Positions 20,438 to 31,911 of a stretch of DNA of 64,000 nucleotides are shown piece by piece. The DNA is from Oscheius sp. JU75 (taxonomy: Eukaryota > Nematoda > Chromadorea > Rhabditida > Rhabditidae): the NCBI GenBank assembly GCA_037178855.1, contig JASJZC010000005.1, forward strand, positions 6,634,001-6,698,000. The letters run 5' to 3'. The translations under genes were made by a program, and so were the position numbers. The notes below the pieces were generated by a model. It did no database searches. It saw nothing but the letters and a program-made list of their open reading frames with translations, and was not told the DNA's origin. Numbering within the stretch: the first letter of the stretch is position 1; the number at the start of each line of letters is the position of its first letter.

Positions 20438-22982
20438 TAAGAGGAGCAAGATAAGAGTCCAAGAAAAGCTAATTAGGCAGCGTGGGCTTTAATTATTACG
20501 CGAACAGAGGTCTTGTTTTAGAATTCACAAGACTTATTTTGTTAGTTTTGTCCATGGGAGATGTTTTTGGGAAGCAAGATGTTGAAAAGGCAAAATGTTA
20601 GGCCGATACGCTAATTGTTTCGAAGACTTTCAGCTGTAGAGATTCGAAAAGGGGGTTTTTCCTAAATAAAAAAAACTAAATTTCTCAGTCTAGAGATCTA
20701 AAGGATAGAGATGAACGTGATGAAAGTCACGATCTCGGTTTGTACCAAAGGTTCAAACCCATCTATAGTCTCTAGAACTCTTCAGCTCGTAAATAAGAGG
20801 AAAAGAAAAGTCACATGTTGCAAAACCTAGTCTATTAAGAGAGAGTGTACTCTTGTTTTATTCGCAAGATCCCGAAAGGGACAATTAGTTCACCGAGGAT
20901 TTCCTTCTTTTTTTTCCCAAGCTTCTTGTCTTCCCACATCCTTCAACTGTTCTTCTCCTTCTTCTTGGGAGAGTGCATCTTCTCATCGGTAGATCGACGA
21001 CCACCCGCGGTCAAGAAAGATTACTCGTCCGATCACCAGCGGTAGTCTTAAAATGGACTCTAAAGAGGAATTAATGAGAGCACAGCTGGGTTCGCAACTT
21101 CTTGGGTGGTCCAGGCCTCGTTTCCAACGAACATCCCTGGAAAGATTGGAATATTCTAATATTGTCAGCCTGGTACATTCAACTCCCTGACCAGGTTTCC
21201 CCTCTTGCAGGTGGTTTTTGTCTGTGTCGACGGTACAGGAAGGACGATCACTATCGTGGCTATCAATCGCCGACGAGCGACAAATTGCGAGACGCGCGCG
21301 ACGAGAGACTGCGTAGCTACTGGAGAGATACGCTCGTCGTGTTTGTTTTACGACTGCGTTAAATGTGACGACGGAGCTCGTTAGGACGACCATTTATGCC
21401 ACCATTAACAGGTCACTCGCAACACTCCGGCAAATTGGGTATTGGCGGCTGGAAGAGGTCTCTAAGGAACTGGACTATGCTTTGAGATGCACTGAGCTAC
21501 TGTTCAGTGACTACTTTGGGTATCTGGGGTCATAACAAACCGTTAGCAAGAAGATTATAACCATTTTAGTATATTAAAAAACCCAAATAAGTTTCGAACT
21601 TTTGACAATTGCCAAGGGTAGACAAGCCCGAGCAGACTGTTCTCTCGAAATTTCAGATCAAACCTTTCTTGTCAGGAACAAGATGCTGGCTACTGAAGTT
21701 TTTGTTTGTGTACAACAATGGTTATGTCTTTGGTGTTAGTCAAACTCTTTGTAAGGTGTAGATGCTCTTCTTTTTGTGCTGGTTAAAAGAGTCTTCCTTC
21801 TTAAAACATCCTTGCAGCTGAAGAATGTGGAAAGAAACTGGTATCTGTATGCCAGCTTCCCTGTCGAGTGACCCGGTCTTTGACCCTTCTCCATCCAGTC
21901 GTGGAATGGAGCCGGCCTTACGTACAGCCTTCTCACGTCTCGGCGCCCCTTCCTGTGATGGATGAGCGCCACACAAATCTGCGCAGCCTGATAGATAGAC
22001 TCACCGTAATGAATTGTCACAAGTTCGGCCACCAGCCCCTCTTCTTCCCTTCAGCAGTTCAGTGTCCAGCTGATTGATAGCTGCGTTTTGGCCCCGCTCA
22101 CACACGATGATGACCAGGTGGTTTCCCCGGAAAAATAGCAAAAACTTTATTTTCCGACCTTCGTTGCCAAGTTCCCAGAAGTCTTATCTATCGACTGGCG
22201 GCTGCTCAGAAGTTACCGGTCAGCAATTAGCCGGCGACCGTGCACGTCGGCTCGGATTAGTCGAGACTCCTTTTGGCCACCCGATGGCCGGCAAAGATAT
22301 TAAATCATGCCGGACCGATGTCCCCGGTGACAGGTTCGACGGTACGGTTTATGACGATGACTGATGGCTAACGGTTGTAAAGGATCCGAAGGCGAGATAT
22401 ATGGTCCGACTACAGTGTGCCAAACTTGAGAAAACTTCTGAATGGGGCACTATGAGCGCAGGTCGTAACTACTTGCTGCCTGTTGTAAATTGTTTTAACA
22501 GACGAAATCTCCAAATCTCTTACACCCTATCTGTCTCATTCCCAAGTGACTATTCCTCGCCCCCACTAGCCCTGACCAGTTCCCCTTCGTTCTCTCTATT
22601 TGATCTTTCACAGTTAGGCCGCACTCATCCTCAGTCAGTTCTGCCCAATAAACCTATCTGTAACACTAGTACGTACACGTTATCTTATGAGGTTTCTATC
22701 ATCCTATGATTTTTCGGATATAAGGAAGGTCCGGAAAAGGAAAAAAATACATTGTTCAGCAGTTTCAAGACTGGATACGTCAAATCCCAGAAAAGAGTAA
22801 GGATTCGAAATCAATTCAGTTACTCTACCAGTCGTCTACGACGGCTTTGTTGTCTTTTAGTCTTGACTTAGCACTGACAACAGGTGGCTGCGCCGCTTCT
22901 CCAATAGCCTAAGTTCTCAAGTTTCCCCTAAAGTTGACTATTCGACATAATTCTTGACATGTCATGACTTGCCAGTTTTTTC

Positions 22983-23029
22983 TCGTGGTGACGCACGTAC
23001 ACACCGTTGCGCTTTAGTGGTAGAGAGAT
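22983..23029 (+). repeat. Short interspersed repeat, copy 1
   Basis: Begins TCGTGGTGACGCAC and ends TTTAGTGGTAGAGAGAT. It matches 31537-31589 and, more loosely, 46261-46332. The 3' part looks like a Pol III A-box. Confidence 0.6.
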
Positions 23030-23244
23030 GATGAACAGACGTAACCGACAAAGTGGTCACGAAGGGGGTGTTTCACAGTGCCATTGACGTAGACGTTCTT
23101 TTATTAGAAAGCTGTGTGAAAGGCCTATAATATCACTTCCTTCTTTTCAAGCTGGTCCACTTGAAGTGTTGCAACCTGTCCAGGTCAGCTTCCGTTTTGC
23201 TTTCTTCTACACCCAACTTGCGGAGATGGCTCCTCGATTACTGT

Positions 23245-24699
23245 CGCGTGGAAGGCGCGCGTCGATTCACCGCGCGTGTGCCAAGTTGCCCCGCCCACAC
23301 CGTATTCGCCACAGGACATCTGCCTTTCAATATCTCTCTGTAGCTATTGTTACTCTCTTAATTAGTGTTCAGTACGGGGTTGTTCACTCCAACACGTTTT
23401 TCATTCCGATAACAACAATATTTTGCATGGTTGCTTGATTGAAATTAGGCTCGTAGAGCGGAGCAATAAGGTAATAGTCCCAATAAAGTCAATGATCTGT
23501 GAATGAGTTAACAAGATCTTTGTATTGTTAGTGATCAGCTGCGTCTGGTTGTTTGGCAAAGAGAAACCTTTTAAAGTCGCCAAGGTTTCACTTTCTTACT
23601 TCTTTTCGCAACTGTTCAGTCAGCCTCTGGATCTGACCAACACTGATGGTTAATAAGCAGTTCTATCTTCAACGGTTAGTTTCCTTGATTTGATACTGTC
23701 CATCGTCTCAATATTTTGTCGCAGATAGAGATTCTTTCTTCCCTGAGCAAGAAGAGTTTCACATACTTCTTTGACATGAGCCTAGTCTCAAAATTCTCGT
23801 ACTGAAAGTACAGTAGAGAAACTGGAAACGGAAAGAAACGTGTGAGGCGAAGAAGTAAAAGGAAAAAGTAGCAGAACAGTAGAACACGATTTCTATGTGC
23901 ATCGTTTGGACTTTGGTGACAATGAGACAACCGCAGAAACTTATATAATCCGGACTGGTCTTGCTCCTGTAAAGTGAAACTATTATCCGCCCTTGTTTGC
24001 TGTCGGATTTTTAGTGTATTTTCCCCTCAAAGTTTGTCCGTATTTCTAATTTTCTCACTTTTCGGTATCCATATGGATAGCATCTGTCAATAAGTTTGAA
24101 TGGGAGCTCAGTTCTTGCCAAATCACCGCTAAACTTTCAACAAGCTCATGTCATTTTACAGCTTTTACAGATTGAAAATATTGTGTCATCTTTGTAAGGG
24201 TACCCTTATACAGTATTTAAGTGCGTATTCCTGTTTTCGCCCAGATCGTATTTGTCTGCGAAAGTCCCTTTTTGACAAGTTGGCAGCCGAGCTGTCCCCT
24301 TTTTCTCGAGTCGCCCGTTGTGCGGACCGTTCGCGCGAGGCCTGAGTCTTGGTCGGCAGTCGGTTCAAGTCGTTTTCTGTTGACAAAAGCTTTTGCGTTT
24401 CCCGTGGCGTGTGACCCCGCTCGCGAGCCAATATTTACAGTAGCCTGCCGCCGGAAGGATCGGCATTGCCCGTTGGCGGCCGCACCTCGTCGGCCAGTCC
24501 TTTTTGAGCCGCTTGACCCTGTTTAACCAATCGGCTCTTATGTCATAAAGTATCCCAAAAGAGTTATTTTTGCATCACGCGTCGTCCGCGCGAAGAATAC
24601 GGTAACTGTTATGGAAAGCAGCAGCGCGAACACAAAAGAAGAATGACAGATGCGCGTGTCTCCTCGATAAGGATGGAGAGGGGAACCGGCTGCCACGCG
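23245..24699. promoter_or_regulatory. Cluster of CACGCG (class C, Hairy-type) sites
   Basis: Five exact CACGCG/CGCGTG hexamers lie at 23245, 23273, 24576, 24653 and 24694, in the 2 kb upstream of a Hairy/E(spl)-type bHLH gene. CACGCG is the preferred site of Hairy-type repressors, so autoregulation is plausible, but this is inference from sequence alone. Confidence 0.35.
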
Positions 24700-25140
24700 A
24701 ACTTTTCCGCTTGGAACTTGAGCAATCCGATGCTGAGAGAACTACTTGATTACCTTGTTAAGAGCTTATCGTATACAGAGATGGGGTAACCATTTTAACA
24801 TTACTGCATGTACAACCACCTAAAACCACTACAAGAAGTTTAAAGTAAGACTGCTGACGTCTACTGACCGGTCGTTGTTATTGAAATGTGAAACTAATTG
24901 TTTGAACAGTTCTGTTTGAAAAGGGCGCTAAAATGGAGAGAGAGGGCAAATGTTTTTGCAACAGACGTTTGCGTTTCTAACTTTGGACGGCCGAGGTAAA
25001 GCTCTTGTTTATCGTGCGGAGACCGAGCTCAGTGTTCATAGCGTGTTTTCCAACAGTACCTTGTTCAATTTTTGATCAGGCAGTCAAAAATCTCTTCCAT
25101 ACTCTTTTTTCTCATAAATGTGTAAACTTTCAGGACGAGT

Positions 25141-26259
25141 ATGTTCTCCGATGTCGAGAGTTTTTCCGAGACTGCGTCGTTGAAAAAGGTAGGTGCAAGT
25201 TTTTGAATAGTAGCGGTAACTCACGGACTTACGAGTAGACCTATGCGTTTAACTGTGAATACAGCTGTAGAAAAAGAGATTTCCAGACAAACAAGCCGTT
25301 GATGGAAAAGAAAAGACGAGCGCGAATCAACAGGTGTCTATCTGAGTTGAAGGATATCTTGATAAAAGACAACCACGTGGTCAGTCACTCCCTCTCTCCA
25401 TCTAAACACTGTTTTCAGTCAGCCAGCCACGCGAAATGGGAGAAGGCTGACATTCTGGAGATGACAGTCGAGTATGTCAAGAAGATGCGTTCTGCCAAAG
25501 GTCCGTTCCTTTCGCTCAGTCATTAGGTTAACACTGGCAGGTGATGTCAACCCGCGAGACTGTGTTTTCCTTGGCACACAGTGCGTGCCTGGCTCGGCTG
25601 TTCACAGAATCTTTTCGGGGGAGATTTTTGTAGAAACCGTCAAAAGATCAGAGCCATTGAGGTACTCTAAAGTGACTCAACCAGTTGCAAACGGGACATG
25701 GCAATCCGTACAAGAACACAAATAGCACAGGCTGTCTGGGTCAGAGAACCGAACATCGGGTAGTTTGTTCCTTGTAACTGGGAGCGCACTTTTGTAAGAT
25801 TCTTAGGGTTATGAGAATTTTTGAATTAGAGCGCAATCGGTCTTTATCTGAATCTGTGGCCAGATCATTGAAAGCTCTTTACCAGTTGCGTTTCCAGGTA
25901 TTAACGACCTCAAACGCCCAGCTCCTTCTGCCCTAGAAGATCATGAAGACACCGTCACCAATCACTCCAAATCCCCACTCTCTGCCTGCTCTCCGCCATC
26001 AACCTCCTCCACAGAGTTCTCAGACCCTCCGGAATCCAAGAAACCTCGAAGATTAGAGCCAGAACCTGGAGCAACTCTTCCTCACGCACCGATTGCCACC
26101 TATCCGGGCATCCCGAGCAACTTCCTGGCCCATCAGATCTTCTTGGCTCAGCTCCAAAACCAGACAAATTTCAAAATGGCAGCAATGCCTCCAATCCTTC
26201 CTATGCATCCATTCACGACAGGCAGTCTTCCGACTGTTCCTTTGAGTCCTTGGAGGTAG
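25141..26259 (+). CDS. Hairy/E(spl) (HES)-type bHLH transcriptional repressor, lin-22-like
   Basis: Exons 25141-25188, 25287-25379, 25419-25500, 25898-26259, giving 194 aa with all phases agreeing. The ATG lies seven bases after a cttcag-type acceptor (ttcag at 25129-25133). Residues 17-70 are the bHLH domain. The basic region [18 protein letters not shown] carries the proline that marks the Hairy class, and helix 2 is [16 protein letters not shown]. No Orange domain is obvious. The rest is Ser/Pro-rich, with [19 protein letters not shown] and a KKPRR basic patch. The protein ends PLSPWR, which resembles a shortened WRPW Groucho-binding tail. It is expected to be a nuclear DNA-binding repressor. 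With a single bHLH it is more like lin-22 than the two-bHLH REF-1 proteins, but the orthology is not proven. The third intron (397 nt) is unusually long and could hold an alternative exon. Confidence 0.85.
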
Positions 26260-26428
26260 TCGACGTGCCGTCTTGTATTTTCTAGAGCGAGTTCTTTCCT
26301 ATAATAACTAGTCATTTTGTTCCATATTTATGTACACATTTGTGACGATTACGGTGATATTTTCCAAGTTATTTTCGAGACGTGGTTTCCCATACAATAC
26401 GAGCTGAAAGATTCAATATATTTTATTT

Positions 26429-26434
26429 AATAAA
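26429..26434 (+). terminator. Polyadenylation signal AATAAA
   Basis: AATAAA 170 nt after the stop of the bHLH gene, on the same strand. Confidence 0.5.
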
Positions 26435-26582
26435 GTCAATACACTTATTAGGAGAATACCCGTCTTGTTCTGGGGGAGAATAGATGGAATGAAAGACTCG
26501 GAGATCTGGGAAGCTGCTATGACCTATAGAACCAGTTTTGGGAGGGACCATAATTGTACACCGTTCGAGGGAGAGAAGAGAG

Positions 26583-29001
26583 CTAGCAAGGCATGGTACG
26601 GACCCAAACTGTTCGGTAGGGCAAAGCCTGAGAATTTTTCCGCTTCAGAGGAGTGGCTAGGAGGTCGAATCGGTAGGTGGCCGAAGGGCGCAGATCGGAG
26701 ATCGTGGTCTCGATGACACCGACTGTGTCCTGAAAACAAAGTGGTCAGTTTCTGGATTTCTGGGTCTGCCAGACAAAGTTTAAAATTGGTTTTTAGATTC
26801 AAAACACCACTGAAAAAAAAGAACCTACCCCGTTAGCGTGAGGATTGGCTCCCTTGTGCTGATAGCATCCGACTAGCTCCGACTTGAGTGTCGTTTCGCA
26901 CAAGTTGTCAGCCTGGAAACATTTCCCAGTTCAGTCTCTCCTGTATGCTCTCACCCTGCTGACAATGTGTTCTAAGAAGTGAGCACTTTCCTTCCTCTTG
27001 TAGATGCAGTACTCAGCTTTGGCATCACTTGACCGCAACCACTGCAGCGTAGCCGTGTTGCACGTTCGGCGAACGACTTTTACACTGGAAATTAATCTGG
27101 TTTTCTCTCCCTCGATGTTCCAAAAACCTGGTATCTTCAGGCAGCATTGGATATGGAGACTTGTGAGAACTGGTACTGGCCCAGAGACGGACATTCTTCG
27201 GACGACTGTCCTCATTGACAATCTCAAAGCGCAGCTGGCCTCGGCGGACGTTGATGACCAGGAACCTGGAAACAGAACCATTGATTTGTGTTTTTCATAT
27301 CTTGTCACTGTCTAATGGTTTCCAATCCCTACCTTCGGAATCCGGTGAAAGGTTCTGTCGTTCTCAGAAGTTTTCCATTGCGGTAGATGTTCATTCGGAC
27401 CTGTCCATTGCAAGAGTGAGCAATCAGCAGGACCTATAAGCCCAATCTTTATTCTCCGCACTTAACGATCTCTAAATTCGCAAACAGCCCCTCGTTCAAG
27501 AATGTTTTGTGGTGCAAATAACAGCTAGCACCCGAGGTGTGTCAGCTGTAGCCCAAAGGAATGCGTTGACGTGGACACACGGCTGGCTATCTGCCGCACC
27601 CGTTTGTTCCAAAGCCTATTTCCGGGGACTCCGCGACAAGTGTCATAATTTTGAAGGTCTCTGTCTCGAATTACTGCCACCCAAAAGATCAGCAAAAACT
27701 CACGCGCTGTGTCCGGGTCTTGTTGTGCGGAACGGCATAGAAGTAGGAGAGGCTGGCCTCCTCTTTGGCCGGAAGATCGGCGATTCGGAGGCTCGAGTCC
27801 GGCAGAAGACGGACCTCTTCCTTTCTTGGCTGTCTGACCTCATCCTGGATTCTCTTCTTCAGATCCATCTCGAGAGTACTGTAGGCGGAGGTGGTTCCAC
27901 GGTACGAGTCTCTGACGAAGACGGTTATAAAATACTTGAAGCCAGATCTGAATTATGTTATACTATGCTCGTGATCCTTTTCTACCTGATGTTTCTGACA
28001 ATGATGGAGTTGTTCCTGCTGGGAGTACAGTGAATTGACTCGAGACCCTCATCCAGAAGATCGCAGACAGCCCAGTCGGGAAATCTCCTCGACACGATGG
28101 CACACGTTCTGTAGCGATCTGGCTCAGCTTCCCTAAACCCTGTTTATTTCCAGTATGAGAAAGTTTTTACTTGACAGCATCGGCGACCTTAAATGTCAAC
28201 AGAGCCTGCTTCAGATCATTATCGGTCTGGTCGACGGCGTAGGCCAGGCGGGTGTCCTTCGGCAGTGGCGGATACATCTCATCCATTGCTTCCTGTGAGG
28301 TGGTGAAGAAGACACGAGCTGAAGCAGGAGAGGCAGCAGTCAGGACGAGGACAAGCTGCTCGGCCTGGACATGACGACTGTAGAATTTCATCCTGACATC
28401 ATCGACCTCTCCGGCAATCAAACGGGCATTCGGCAGATCGGCCACCGACTCGAACTTTCGCAACTGGCCGAGTTCTGAAAGCAGTTCGCTCAAGTTCGTC
28501 GCTCAAAAAGGACACATGCATATGTCCAGTCCTTCTTCGGACCCCTGGGACTAGTCTCTCGGACCCAAACATTTTCAGATCGTTAACAAGCGATAAGCGG
28601 AAGCCTAGAACCTGCGTCACTGGAACGAAATTAGCGCCTCTAAAAATAAGCTCCTCAGGTGTCATGTGCTTCGACTACGGTACCTCGGAGGAAAAACGAG
28701 CCCGAGACGGAAACTTTAGCAGAAACGAACCATCATCGCTGACGCTAAAGAGTCGCCAGTGCACCGAGCCACCACATGGAGTGACATAGACGAAAAGAGG
28801 ATCGTCGCGGGTGATACGGTGCAGAATAAATCTAAATTTTTTGGCTTTTCTCTGATTGATACTGTCGTACCTTTGTTCTAATCCATGAGTTACATCAGTG
28901 CTAGCTTCTTTGCCTTCCCGGAGAAACTGAACTACCGGAAGCACAAAGGAGAGAGTAGTTGTCACTAGTAGTGCACAAATAATGATATGGAGAGGTCCCA
29001 T
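26583..29001 (-). CDS. Secreted NDNF-like (neuron-derived neurotrophic factor family) fibronectin III protein
   Basis: Best model: 29001-28731, 28474-28171, 28132-27986, 27947-27704, 27433-27333, 27265-27128, 27084-26955, 26912-26829, 26729-26583, giving 521 aa in phase. A signal peptide (MGPLHIIICALLVTTTLSFV) is followed by the family's hallmark FILHRITRDDPLFVYVTPCGG and VHWRLF near residue 60-90. Then come YPPLPKDTR, FITVFVRDSYRG, LLIAHSCNGQVRMNIYRNGK and YPMLPEDT, with TCNTATLQW and EYCIYKRK in the last fibronectin-type domain, and an end at TVWVRTMPC. Each of these landmarks has a counterpart in order in vertebrate NDNF, which is a secreted extracellular factor. The first junction (28730-28475) is the least sure: that intron would be 256 nt and contains another open stretch (RGANFVPVTQVLGFRLSL) that may be an extra exon. 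Confidence 0.75.
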
Positions 29002-29381
29002 GGGAAACTGAAAACAGCATTTACAGTTGCCTTATAAGCCTAGAAAGAGAGCTGATATAGTCGTGAATAAGAGAGACTGTCTATTAAGATTGTTAGCAAG
29101 GAAAGAGCTGGGACTGGTCAGCTGGATAGTTCGTACATAATGTTTTGGACTGGCAGGTGTACAGATTGCGCGATGTCCAGATGTTCACTTTTTCTCGCAC
29201 AATATGAAAAATGTGTGAATGGTTTCTGTGTGGGTGTAACCTATTGGCATGAATATGAATGACTGAAAAACCTCCTAATAGGACAAGCAATACTTCGAGA
29301 CAAAAAGGTCTGAGATGGCTAGGAAAGGAGAATCGATGTCGAGGCTCTCTCCAGAGAGGGAACAACAACAAATAACCATTC

Positions 29382-29732
29382 ATGTGGTGTGACAACACAA
29401 TGAAGAGGGGGAGAGAGGAGGCTCGGATGATTAATTGGACCTGTTGTTGTCAGTTAATAGGACCCGAAGAATGTTGGGAATTGGCAGAAGAGGATTATAG
29501 CCTGTTGCAAATTGAACAAGAACTGATAAGGGAAGAGAGAGTGGACGGAAGTGCCCATAAAGAGATGTTTACTTTCGAGAGGAAGTCGCTCACAGACTTG
29601 GACAGAAGACTTAAATATGTGATGAGGAATTCGCTGAGGTCAGATCCGCCCCTGATCCCCTCGGGGAAGGAATGCGAGGAATGTGCACGCCGTGAGGTGA
29701 CAACTGCTCTTCGGAGTCTCTCTCAGTGCTGA
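29382..29732 (+). CDS. Uncharacterised charged protein, 116 aa, possible RPA-interacting-protein-like segment
   Basis: A single open frame with a coding look in its second half: an acidic helical stretch (EEDYSLLQIEQELIREE), a long charged helix (KSLTDLDRRLKYVMR) and a C-terminal CEECARRE. The helical stretch recalls the middle region of RPA-interacting proteins (xIQQELIxxE followed by a second helix), but the zinc-binding end of that family is not visible and this may be coincidence. A splice acceptor (ttgtcagttaatag) lies inside the frame near 29460, so the true start may be there with a missing upstream exon. Confidence 0.3.
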   Translation: MWCDNTMKRGREEARMINWTCCCQLIGPEECWELAEEDYSLLQIEQELIREERVDGSAHKEMFTFERKSLTDLDRRLKYVMRNSLRSDPPLIPSGKECEECARREVTTALRSLSQC

Positions 29733-31863
29733 AGCATAAACCTGAAAACATCCGTGATTAATACCGAACCTGCTGAAAAAGAGACCTGCAACAGTGGCGG
29801 AAGCGAGCACTTTACGAGCTTAGGGAGGTGAACTGTAAAATGCGGCCTTGCTTCTTGCACAGCAAAAAGAGTGCATTGAAATGCCTAGTGCTTCTTGGAA
29901 CACAGGCAAAGTGGTTAACCTGCTTTTAGTATAAACGAGCTAGCTAAAATAACAGGAAGGACCTCTTTATGAGTTTCCTCATTGCAAAGCTCAAAGTAGA
30001 GAAGACCAATGTTGAGCGGAGCTTGTTTTGTACAGATCTCATTAAAAAAAGAGTATCATGTTAGATTCCCAGCTACTCAGACTTCGAATGAGGTCACTTA
30101 TCCAGAAAGTAGGTGCTTTACAGTTACTCAATGGCTCTTTTTCAAATGTACATAGAACTCCTAGTTTGCTCAGTTTTTATATCTGATTCGCGAAGCATAT
30201 CCCTTAGCTCTTTTCTACTTGCAGACAATTAATTGACCTTAAATTTTGTTGATAGACACACAGGATGCTCCACTAAGAGATCGCTGGTAACCTTATCTAC
30301 CTGTTGCAAGGAAACTGCTAAAGCTGAAATAGGACACATGTTTAACTTGGGAAGAGGTTCGCTCCATCCATCCAAAAAAAAAAAATTCTTTTACCGGTGT
30401 TTAATTGTTGTCAGGAAAGAATTGTAGTGAAGTCAACAGAAAGGAGAAATGAACTCAATCATTGCTTGAGGAGCTTGGAAGGAAGAGAGACAATCAAAGA
30501 AAAGAGATCAAGGTAATGAATGAGTCTTCTAATTACCCATCTAAACAATTTCCAGAAACCAGCATCTATTGTACCATTTTGCTTGGAGCAGAATGCTCTC
30601 GAAAAACAATCCACAAGATCTCTTCATCAACAGGTACCTGTAGACTGAATTTTGCACTGCTCCCAATCAGATCAGATAGAACTTTGGAAACTTATTATAA
30701 ATAAGTGGAAACTTCCTCAGTTCAGAAAGTACACGCAGTTCAAGCGGATGACAGCACCTTTAATGGTCGTTTTTGAAGAACTTTGACTCACTGTCCCGTT
30801 TTGATGGGCAGACAAAAGCCCGACCTCAAAGAACACGGAACAATCCTGCGAGATTTGATCCTTCACACGGATTGGAATGTTACACGTGGTTTGTTGTTCC
30901 GGCTGCTTTTGCGAGAAGCGAGGAATCTGTTTTTCACGTCACGTCGAGAAAGCGAGTGAGCTGTCAAGGTACCCCCCGAGAGAGGGGACGTGTTGGTCAT
31001 CATGTCGAGCTTCGCGACTGACATCGGAATTTGAGGCAGCTCGCGGATAAGACGGATGACGCGGGATTGTCGGGTTGAGAGGTTACAACAAAATATCTGT
31101 TAGGGATCAAAGCCAAGCGCCTAAAGGTCGCTGTTTGCCTGTTTCGACCCCTTAAAGATCGGATTCCGTGATGTCAATCTACGCTAGCGTCACTTCTAAA
31201 GACTGCCGTCGCCAACTGGCCAAATCGGGTCTCGTGAGTCTGGTCGGACTGTTTATTGGACGATTACTTCTTGGTCTTAGAAAGTACACAAATGTTACTG
31301 GAAGATAATTATAGCAATGGCTTTACACAAACTAAAAGAATAAGTATGTTAGAATTAGACTGAACTCCAGTCCTGAAGACGGAGAGAGAGACACTACAGA
31401 ATGAGACAGAAACTACAGGAGACTGGATAATATTGCCTAGGAAACTGCAGGATTGATCGAAATATCAACAAGTGTCAGAAAAGAAGGAGATAGTAGGTAT
31501 ACTCTGTTGCACTCCACCTTTAAGACCTCCTTGGTTTCGTGGTGACGCACAAACTGATGGACACCATTGCGCTTTAGTAGTAGAGAGATAACCTTCTAAG
31601 AGTTTCTTCGCTTCATTTCAACACCAAAAGTTGCAAGTTGCTGCTCTTGACCGGCTGCCATATTTCTTTTCATTGATCAACTTGAGGCCACCACATGTAC
31701 TCTTAACTACTGGCATCTATCAGACTGCGCTCACTTAGTTGATCGAAGATCGGGTTCTGTCCTAAATGAACTGTGTACTCTTGTTTTCCTTGACATGACC
31801 TTGGATGGATCGTCGTTTCCTGAATCGGTCCGAATCATTCGCTAAATTAATCGACCAGATGAC
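29733..31863. other. Intergenic, no gene recognised
   Basis: Two kilobases without a supportable exon chain. It holds one short interspersed repeat copy (31537-31589) and a GC-richer patch near 30,900-31,060; the 3' end is the promoter of the secreted peptide gene. Confidence 0.4.
31537..31589 (+). repeat. Short interspersed repeat, copy 2
   Basis: Begins TCGTGGTGACGCAC and ends TTTAGTAGTAGAGAGAT, like the copy at 22983-23029 with a six-base length difference in the middle. Confidence 0.6.
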
Positions 31864-31870
31864 TATAAAA
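31864..31870 (+). promoter_or_regulatory. TATA box
   Basis: TATAAAA stands 42 bases before the ATG of the secreted peptide gene, the usual spacing for a strong, inducible core promoter with a short leader. Confidence 0.6.
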
Positions 31871-31911
31871 GGTCGGCGCGGGTCTACACAGACATCTCGA
31901 AGCTTCGAAAT

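Larger units (their letters stand above)
20441..25133. other. Long non-coding upstream region with GC-rich islands
   Basis: No supported gene in about 4.7 kb. It holds several GC-rich patches (about 21,200-21,420, 22,060-22,360, 23,220-23,300, 24,260-24,700) set in AT-rich DNA, and one copy of a short interspersed repeat at 22983. A tRNA-like decayed stretch with a B-box-like GGTTCAAACCC lies near 20,700-20,780. Because it ends at a developmental bHLH gene, it is best read as that gene's regulatory region. Confidence 0.45.

Noticed and set aside
20690-20785. tRNA-like stretch with GGTTCAAACCC
   Set aside because: B-box only; no pairable acceptor stem or anticodon arm. The flanking TCTAGAGA/TCTCTAGA pairing is outside a tRNA fold.
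21736-22364. Open frames in the GC-rich islands upstream of the bHLH gene
   Set aside because: They lack start contexts, splice chains and any domain; the frames are open because the DNA is GC-rich.
25541-25728. Possible alternative exon after the bHLH domain (ending VQEHK)
   Set aside because: It is joined only through a modest acceptor and has no HES-like sequence; the 25898 exon gives a proline-rich tail expected of the family.
27509-28033. 174-codon plus-strand open frame
   Set aside because: Antisense to the central exons of the NDNF-like gene, where the minus strand has family motifs and matched splice phases.
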